Positions 58,708 through 64,000 of a DNA stretch of 64,000 bases are shown here, in pieces. Position 1 is the stretch's first letter; each line of letters opens with the position of its first letter. The notes beneath the pieces are model-generated. The model was not told where the DNA came from, ran no database searches, and was given only the letters and a program-made list of their open reading frames with translations. The stretch covers positions 62,001-126,000 of the forward strand of contig CAZXJI010000010.1 of the NCBI GenBank assembly GCA_964640955.1. Reading direction: 5' to 3'. The translations under genes were made by a program, and so were the position numbers. The DNA is from CAXXOK01 sp964640955 (GTDB lineage: Bacteria > Bacillota > Clostridia > Christensenellales > Aristaeellaceae).

Positions 58708-59364
58708 ATGGGGAATCCGATGACCATCGAGGTCTGGGGTGATTTCGCCTGCTGGACGCGGCCGGAGTCCAAGGTGGAACGCCTCACCTATCCCGTACCG
58801 ACGCCGGGGGGCGCACGCGGCGTGCTCAGTGCCATCTACTCCAAGCCCGCGGAGTTCTACTGGCAGGTGGAGAGCATCGCCGTGCTCAAACCGATCCGGT
58901 ACATCAGCTTCAAATGCAACGAAGTCAAAACCAAGGCCGGCCGCAACACGATCATCGTCGAGGAAGACCGTACCCAGCGCCAGACCGTCGCCCTGCAGGA
59001 CGTGCGCTACCGCATTACCGCCAGCATCGTGAAAAGGCCGGGGTTTGTGGGCGGGGAAGCCCAGCTGACGGATCAGTTTGAACGCAGGGTGCGGGTCGGC
59101 AAGTGCTACTTTCAGCCGTCGCTGGGGCTGAGGCAGTTCCCCGCCTATTACGAGTGGGGGAAAAGCGACTGCGCGCCCGAAGCGCTGGACATGGATCTGG
59201 GCTTCATGGTGTACGACGTGTTCGACCTGCACCGCTGGAAGGTAACGCGCAAGGCCGAGCCCAGCGTAAGCGTGTTTCACGCGCAGCTGAAAAACGGCGT
59301 GCTGGAAGTGCCGCCTTACGACAGCCCGCTGGTGCTGAAAGGGGGAGGCGCCCATGCTACCTGA
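58708..59364 (+). CDS. cas5c: Cas5c (Cas5d), crRNA-processing subunit of type I-C Cascade
   Basis: 218-residue RAMP protein. In type I-C, which has no Cas6, Cas5c cleaves pre-crRNA and caps the 5' handle. The N terminus IEVWGDFACWTRPESKVERLTYPVPTP and GGARGVLSAIYSKP are the Cas5 signature; WQVESIAVLKPI and YRITASIV follow. AGGAGG is seven bases before the ATG. It overlaps cas8c by 11 bp, so the two are translationally coupled. Confidence 0.95.
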   Translation: MGNPMTIEVWGDFACWTRPESKVERLTYPVPTPGGARGVLSAIYSKPAEFYWQVESIAVLKPIRYISFKCNEVKTKAGRNTIIVEEDRTQRQTVALQDVRYRITASIVKRPGFVGGEAQLTDQFERRVRVGKCYFQPSLGLRQFPAYYEWGKSDCAPEALDMDLGFMVYDVFDLHRWKVTRKAEPSVSVFHAQLKNGVLEVPPYDSPLVLKGGGAHAT

Positions 59365-61339
59365 GCTGTACCGCTACGCGCAGAGCCACCGGATCGCCGC
59401 GAAGGTGGGGTACAAGGAGCGCCGGGTGAAGGCGTACGTAAACTTTCTTTCGTCCGGCGGGCCACCCGCGATCCTCGAAGCGCTTACGAAAACGACGTAC
59501 GCGCCGGACCTGGGCAGCATGGCCAACGGCACCACCAAGTGCAACCCGCTGGTGGAGAAGGCCGCCTACGTGCTCAACCTGTTCGATCCGGACGAACCCA
59601 AGGAGGGCAACACGCCCGTCAAGCACCGGTTTTTCCTGTCCTCGCTGGAAAGCGCGGCGGCGTACGAGCCACGCCTCGCGCTTTGCCGCGCCGCGCTGGA
59701 CGACGAAGCGACGCTGACGACCCTGCGCGAGGCGCTCCTCGCCGTCAAGCTCAAGCCCGGCGATCCCATCGGGATCATGGTGGACGGCGAACCGATGGAA
59801 CAAAGCGAACGGCTCTTCGACTGGTGGACGGAGTTCCGCGCGAGCCTGGACGAGCGGGCTTCCTCGGAAATGCGCTGCCTGATCACGGGGGAACCCGCCC
59901 GCCCGTGGCGCACCGTAACGAAGATCAACGGTCTGCGAAGCGTGGGCGGGCACACCTCCGGGGATGCGCTGCTGTGCTTCGACAAGGACGCCTTCACCTC
60001 CTACGGCCTGAAGCAGGGCGAAAACGCATGCGTCTCCGAGGAGGCCATGACCGCCGTGAACCGGGCGCTGAACGCGTTGATCGCCCGGGCGCCGCGGCTG
60101 GCGGGCGCAAAATACGTGTACTTCTACCGGGAGCCGGTCGCGCCTGACGAGGACCCCATGCCGCTGGTTTTCGGGGATTTTATGGCCGGAGGCGGAGCGG
60201 AGAGCGCCGTTCCCGACGGGGAGGCCGACTCGGAGGACGAAATACCCGACGAAGCGGAAGCGGCCGACGAGGAAGAAGGAACCGACGAAGCCGAAACGGC
60301 TGCCGAAGAAGATGCGCAGGCCGACGCGGAGGCGGAGGACGCGGAGGCGGCCGGCGAACGCCGCCTGCGGGAGGACGTGGCGATACAGGCAGCCAAGGCG
60401 CTTTTGGAAAGCATCCGGCTGGGGCGCAGGCCCGATCTGCTTACGAACCGGTATTACATCATGCCCCTGTCCGGTGCGGGCGGGCGCGTGATGGTGCGCG
60501 GCTGGATGGAGGGAGATTTCAGGACCCTGTGCGAGAATATCCGAACCTGGTTTGACGACCTGCGCATCGTTTCCGCCTACGGCCGGGGCACGACGCGCCC
60601 GCCCAAGCTGTTCGCGCTGTGCATACGCCTTCTGAAACCGCAAAAAGGCGGCAGGAAGATCGGCGAGAGGATCGACGGGGAGCTTTCCGCCGTCGTCCCG
60701 CGCATCCTGTACGCCATCCTGAACAACGGGCCGCTGCCCGACACCGTCGCGTCGCGCGCGCTGAACTATATCCGCTCCAGGCTGCTGGCCGCCGACGACG
60801 GCGACGCGTCTGGCGAACGCACGATGGACGCGCCCGCCTGCGAGCTGCTCAAGGCGTGGCTGAACCGAACGATCCGCACACAAGGAGGGAGCCAATTCAT
60901 GAACGAGGAACTCAACCCGGCCTATCAGGGCGTCGCATATCAGCTTGGCCGGCTGATGGCCGTGTATGCGGCCGTGCAGACCGACGCGCTGGGGAGCGAC
61001 CTGGGCGCGGGCGTGCTGCAGCGCTACTATGCCAGCGCCAGCGCCAGCCCCGCGCTGGTGATCGGCAAGCTGGCGCAGCTCTCGCAGCACCACCTGTCCA
61101 AGCTGTCCAACGTGGGCGGCGCCGGCAGGGCGATCCGTTATTCCAAAATGCTGCAGGACATCTACGCACAGATTCGGCAGGCCATTCCCACGACGCTTTC
61201 GCTGAAGGAGCAGAGCGAGTTTGCGCTGGGGTACTACCAGCAGAGGGCCGCGCTGTTCGCGCCCAGGGCGCGGCAGGACGCGGGCGAAACGGAAACGGAA
61301 GAAACCGCGGAGGAGATGCCGGAGACTGAAACGGAATGA
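59354..61339 (+). CDS. cas8c: Cas8c (Csd1), large subunit of type I-C Cascade
   Basis: 661-residue PAM-recognising subunit. The N-terminal region LPELYRYAQSHRIA...GYKERRVKAY, the KHRFFLSSLES and RCLITGEPARPWRTVTKINGL blocks and the C-terminal helical domain fit Csd1. Residues about 281-337 form a very acidic insert (mostly E, D and A) not expected in the family, placed between the end of the N-terminal domain and EDVAIQAAKALL. The last 146 residues are also encoded from an internal start as Cas11c. GGAGG is five bases before the ATG. Confidence 0.94.
   Translation: MLPELYRYAQSHRIAAKVGYKERRVKAYVNFLSSGGPPAILEALTKTTYAPDLGSMANGTTKCNPLVEKAAYVLNLFDPDEPKEGNTPVKHRFFLSSLESAAAYEPRLALCRAALDDEATLTTLREALLAVKLKPGDPIGIMVDGEPMEQSERLFDWWTEFRASLDERASSEMRCLITGEPARPWRTVTKINGLRSVGGHTSGDALLCFDKDAFTSYGLKQGENACVSEEAMTAVNRALNALIARAPRLAGAKYVYFYREPVAPDEDPMPLVFGDFMAGGGAESAVPDGEADSEDEIPDEAEAADEEEGTDEAETAAEEDAQADAEAEDAEAAGERRLREDVAIQAAKALLESIRLGRRPDLLTNRYYIMPLSGAGGRVMVRGWMEGDFRTLCENIRTWFDDLRIVSAYGRGTTRPPKLFALCIRLLKPQKGGRKIGERIDGELSAVVPRILYAILNNGPLPDTVASRALNYIRSRLLAADDGDASGERTMDAPACELLKAWLNRTIRTQGGSQFMNEELNPAYQGVAYQLGRLMAVYAAVQTDALGSDLGAGVLQRYYASASASPALVIGKLAQLSQHHLSKLSNVGGAGRAIRYSKMLQDIYAQIRQAIPTTLSLKEQSEFALGYYQQRAALFAPRARQDAGETETEETAEEMPETETE
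60899..61339 (+). CDS. cas11c: Cas11c small subunit from an internal start in cas8c
   Basis: ATG at 60899-60901 is in frame with cas8c (residue 516) and has AAGGAGGG with a nine- to ten-base spacing, as strong a ribosome site as any in the operon. It would yield a 146-residue helical protein starting MNEELNPAYQGVAYQLGRL. Type I-C systems are known to make the small subunit this way, several copies lining Cascade along the non-target strand. The acidic tail EETAEEMPETETE is shared with Cas8c. Confidence 0.85.
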   Translation: MNEELNPAYQGVAYQLGRLMAVYAAVQTDALGSDLGAGVLQRYYASASASPALVIGKLAQLSQHHLSKLSNVGGAGRAIRYSKMLQDIYAQIRQAIPTTLSLKEQSEFALGYYQQRAALFAPRARQDAGETETEETAEEMPETETE

Positions 61340-61396
61340 TCCTGGCGTGGCATTCGGGAACCGCAATACGACAGCAAGATGAAGGAGGATACCATC

Positions 61397-62389
61397 ATGG
61401 CAATTGAAAACCGCTACGAGTTTCTCTTTTACATCCAGTGTGTGGACGGCAACCCCAACGGCGATCCCGACATGGGTAACGCGCCCCGCCTCGATCCGCA
61501 GGACATGCACGGCTACATCACCGACGTGGCCATCAAGCGGCGCATCCGCAACTATGTGCAGGTGGCCTACGCGGGTCGCGACGGTATGGATATGCTGGTA
61601 AAGAGCGCGACCAACATGAACACCGGCATTGCCGTCGCCAAGGAAAAGGCGGGCCTCGCGCTGTCCGCCAAGGGGCGCGAGGAAATCTACGCCGCGCGCC
61701 GCAAGGCCTGTCAGATGTACTACGACGTGCGTACGTTCGGCGCGGTGATGAGCACCGGCCCCAACGCCGGGCAGGTGCGCGGCCCCGTACAGATGACCTT
61801 CGCCCGCTCGGTGGACGCGGTGCTGCCGCTGGACATCGCCATTACCCGCATGGCCGTGGCCGCCGATGTGAAAGGTGCCCAAACCGCCGAGGATTACCTG
61901 AAAAACCAGCTGGCGCAGGATGAGGACAAGCTGCGCACCATGGGGCGCAAACAGCTGATTCCCTACGGCCTGTATGAGGCGCGCGGCTTCATTAGCGCGA
62001 ACCTGGCCAACGAAACCGGCTTTGACGACGAGGATCTGGCGATTCTCTGGGAGGCCATCCTGAACATGTACGAGCACGACCGTTCCGCCAGCAAGGGCGA
62101 AATGTCCGTGATCACACCCCTGATCATCTTCCGGCATACCGGCACCGACAGTGACCTTGAACAGCGCAAACGCCAGGCGATGCTGGGCTGCGCGCCGGCG
62201 CACCGCCTGTTCGACCTGGTGCGGATCGCGCGGCTGGAAACGGTGGAGTATCCGCGCAGCTATCGCGACTATCACTGTGAAGTCGCGCTGGACAAGCGCC
62301 CCGCGGGCGTGGAAATCGGCTTCCTGTCCGGCCCCGGCCAGGCGATACGGTGGAACAGCCTGCCCGAGGACAGCGATCTGTTCTCATGA
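61397..62389 (+). CDS. cas7c: Cas7c (Csd2), backbone subunit of type I-C Cascade
   Basis: 330-residue RAMP protein polymerising along the crRNA. The N terminus NRYEFLFYIQCVDGNPNGDPD carries the conserved GNPNGDP, followed by ITDVAIKRRIRNYV and the TFGAVMSTG...GQVRGPVQMTFARSVDAV block typical of Csd2. The start is ATG 61397, eight bases after GGAGG; another ATG six codons upstream lacks a site. It overlaps cas4 by four bases (ATGA). Confidence 0.96.
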   Translation: MAIENRYEFLFYIQCVDGNPNGDPDMGNAPRLDPQDMHGYITDVAIKRRIRNYVQVAYAGRDGMDMLVKSATNMNTGIAVAKEKAGLALSAKGREEIYAARRKACQMYYDVRTFGAVMSTGPNAGQVRGPVQMTFARSVDAVLPLDIAITRMAVAADVKGAQTAEDYLKNQLAQDEDKLRTMGRKQLIPYGLYEARGFISANLANETGFDDEDLAILWEAILNMYEHDRSASKGEMSVITPLIIFRHTGTDSDLEQRKRQAMLGCAPAHRLFDLVRIARLETVEYPRSYRDYHCEVALDKRPAGVEIGFLSGPGQAIRWNSLPEDSDLFS

Positions 62390-63042
62390 CGGACCCCATA
62401 CCGCTTTCCAGCCTGGCTCAATATGGCTACTGTCCGCGCCGCGCAGGGCTTATGCTGCTGGAGCAGGTCTGGTGCGAGAATGAATACACCGCGTCGGGAC
62501 GCGCGCAGCACGAGCGCGTCCACGACGCGCGTGTGGAACGACGGGGCGACCTGCTGCGCGTGATGGATTTCCCCGTCGTATCCGAAACCCTGGGGCTTTC
62601 CGGCAAGTGCGACTGCCTGGAGGCGACGCGCGCGGAAAGCGGTGTAACGCTGCCGTTTGCCAAGGACGGGCGGTATGCGCTCTACCCCGTGGAATACAAG
62701 CACGGCGTGGTGCGGGACGAGCGGGAGTATCAGCTCCAGCTGTGCGCGCAGGCAATGTGCCTGGAGGAGATGTTCGGGGGCGCCATCCTGCGCGGTGCGC
62801 TGTTCTTTACCGACGCGCACCGCAGAAGCGAAGTGGAATTCGGTGACGATCTGCGCGACGAGGTGCGGACCACCGCGGCCGCCCTGCAGGCGATGCTGGC
62901 GGACGAACGCATCCCGCCTGCCCGCTGCGGCCCCAAATGCCGGAAATGCTCGCTGAACGATTGGTGTGCGCCCGGACTGCCCTCCGGCGCCAAGGCGTAC
63001 TGCGAGGCCATCTACCGCGACATGGAAGGAGGCGGCGAATGA
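62386..63042 (+). CDS. cas4: Cas4 exonuclease (spacer acquisition)
   Basis: 218-residue RecB-like nuclease helping choose PAM-bearing prespacers. The [4Fe-4S] cysteines are the one in AQYGYCPRRAG and three in CGPKCRKCSLNDWC. The nuclease core includes LSGKCDCLEA and VEYKHGVVRDEREYQLQLCAQAMCLE (the D..E.K motif). It overlaps cas7c at its start and cas1 at its end, each by ATGA, so cas7-cas4-cas1 are tightly coupled. Confidence 0.95.
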   Translation: MTDPIPLSSLAQYGYCPRRAGLMLLEQVWCENEYTASGRAQHERVHDARVERRGDLLRVMDFPVVSETLGLSGKCDCLEATRAESGVTLPFAKDGRYALYPVEYKHGVVRDEREYQLQLCAQAMCLEEMFGGAILRGALFFTDAHRRSEVEFGDDLRDEVRTTAAALQAMLADERIPPARCGPKCRKCSLNDWCAPGLPSGAKAYCEAIYRDMEGGGE

Positions 63043-64000
63043 AAAAACTGCTCAATACGCTTTACGTGCTGACGCCTTCTTCCTACCTGCACTGCAGCAA
63101 CGAGGCGGTGGTGGTGGAAGTCGGCGGGGAAGAAAAGGTGCGCATCCCCGCGCATACGCTGGAAAGCATCGTTTGCTTCGGCGTGATGACCGTCTCCACA
63201 CCGCTGATCGAGTTTTGCTCCCAGCGGGGCATCGCGCTGGCGTTCCTCTCCGAGCAGGGGCGCTTCTGGGGACAGGTGCACGGCAGCCAGACCGGAAACG
63301 TGCTGCTGCGCAGGCGGCAGCACGCGGCGCTGGAGGATTACGGACAGTGTACGGCGCTGGCGCGCAGCTTTCTGCTGGGAAAGCTGGCCAACAGCCGCGC
63401 GACACTGATGAGGAGCCGCCGGGAGCAAAGCGACGAAGCCAGGTGCGAACGACTGGCAAAGGCGACCGAACAGCAGGCCACCCTTGCGGGCGAGATGCGG
63501 GACACGCTGAGGATCGACGAACTGCGCGGCCTGGAAGGCGTTGCCGCGGCCGGTTACTTTGGCGTTTTCGACGACATGGTGCTTACGGACGACCCTTTCT
63601 GGCGGTTTGAGGCACGCTCACGCCGACCGGCCGAAAACGCCGTGAACGCGCTTTTGTCCTTCAGCTACGCGCTGCTGAGAAACGACGTGACCAGCGCCCT
63701 GAGCACGGTCGGCTTCGACCCCGCGGTGGGCTACCTGCACACGCTCAGACCCGGGCGCCCGGCCCTGGCGCTGGATATGATGGAAGAACTGCGCAGCCCC
63801 CTGTGCGACCGCTTCGTGCTGACCCTGATCAACCGAAAGCAGCTGGACGAACGGGACTTCGACAACAGCGCGTCGACCTTTCTCTTGACGGACAAGGCGA
63901 GAAAGACGGTACTGACGGCATGGCAGATGCGAAAACAGGAGAAAATCGAACACCCATTTCTGCGCGAACAGGTGCCCATCGGGCTGATTCCCTTTTTGCA
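63039..64000 (+). CDS. cas1: Cas1 integrase, truncated by the window end
   Basis: 320 codons are visible from ATG 63039 and the frame is still open at 64000; a type I-C Cas1 is about 340 residues, so only the last residues are missing. Start MKKLLNTLYVLTPSSYLHC; catalytic residues are the Glu in RGLEGVAAAGYF, the His in GYLHTLRPGR and the acidic pair of ALDMMEELRSPLCDRF. With Cas2, expected next, it inserts new spacers. GGAGG lies in the cas4 end, nine bases upstream. Confidence 0.95.
   Translation, partial: MKKLLNTLYVLTPSSYLHCSNEAVVVEVGGEEKVRIPAHTLESIVCFGVMTVSTPLIEFCSQRGIALAFLSEQGRFWGQVHGSQTGNVLLRRRQHAALEDYGQCTALARSFLLGKLANSRATLMRSRREQSDEARCERLAKATEQQATLAGEMRDTLRIDELRGLEGVAAAGYFGVFDDMVLTDDPFWRFEARSRRPAENAVNALLSFSYALLRNDVTSALSTVGFDPAVGYLHTLRPGRPALALDMMEELRSPLCDRFVLTLINRKQLDERDFDNSASTFLLTDKARKTVLTAWQMRKQEKIEHPFLREQVPIGLIPFL

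Overview
The window looks like the replication-origin region of a high-GC, Gram-positive bacterium of the Bacillota, most likely a gut-type Clostridia relative. The evidence is a Bacillus-like oriC next to dnaN, ParB parS sites, a SAM-I riboswitch on metK, CtsR-type heat-shock operators, an LCP cell-wall ligase, a VPDTG sortase-type surface protein and strong AGGAGG ribosome sites. Base composition is GC-rich throughout, so AT-rich promoters stand out. No tRNA, rRNA, insertion sequence or CRISPR array was found.

The organising feature is an origin at 25033-25461. Left of it nearly every gene is on the minus strand (18 of 22 annotated genes); right of it nearly every gene is on the plus strand, with only glgP and mnmG reversed. 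The intergenic region before dnaN holds nine TTTTCCACA/GTTTCCACA-like DnaA boxes. The last two abut and are followed by GGGC, CTA-type DnaA trios and the most AT-rich stretch of the intergenic region. dnaA itself is not beside it and is nowhere in the window. Two parS sites lie 16-18 kb to the right, one inside addA.

Left arm (1-25 kb): a truncated membrane protein; hsp20 under phased CtsR heptads; aconitase with a GntR-like palindrome and a possible leader attenuator; a sortase-anchored beta-helix surface protein; a DUF368/PopT lipid-carrier flippase; riboswitch-controlled metK; an ABC-2 exporter; an orphan FMN-binding protein; a GtrA protein; a complete methionine operon metY-metA-metF-metH; an frr-unknown-uppS-cdsA operon; a YjjG-type nucleotidase; an SH3 protein; pfkA; and an LCP ligase. 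The methionine operon has neither an S-box nor a T-box. Its leader has a strong promoter, a 20-codon ORF with Met at positions 1, 3, 5 and 7, then an intrinsic terminator, which suggests ribosome-mediated attenuation.

Right arm (25-56 kb): dnaN; azlCD-atl; a MacB/FtsX-type ABC exporter with adaptor and TetR regulator; pyrH; a MATE pump; argS; an rRNA methylase; a VIT1-like metal transporter; glgP; addA; a lipoprotein with five peptidoglycan-binding repeats; a penicillin-binding/beta-lactamase-fold enzyme; an AraC regulator; mnmG; a QNG-repeat secreted protein; a TraB-domain protein; and a two-gene sufC-sufB Fe-S scaffold.

Right edge (56-64 kb): a type I-C CRISPR-Cas operon, cas3-cas5c-cas8c-(cas11c)-cas7c-cas4-cas1, cut by the window end within cas1. 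cas8c contains a strong internal ribosome site and ATG that would produce Cas11c, and carries an unusual acidic insert.
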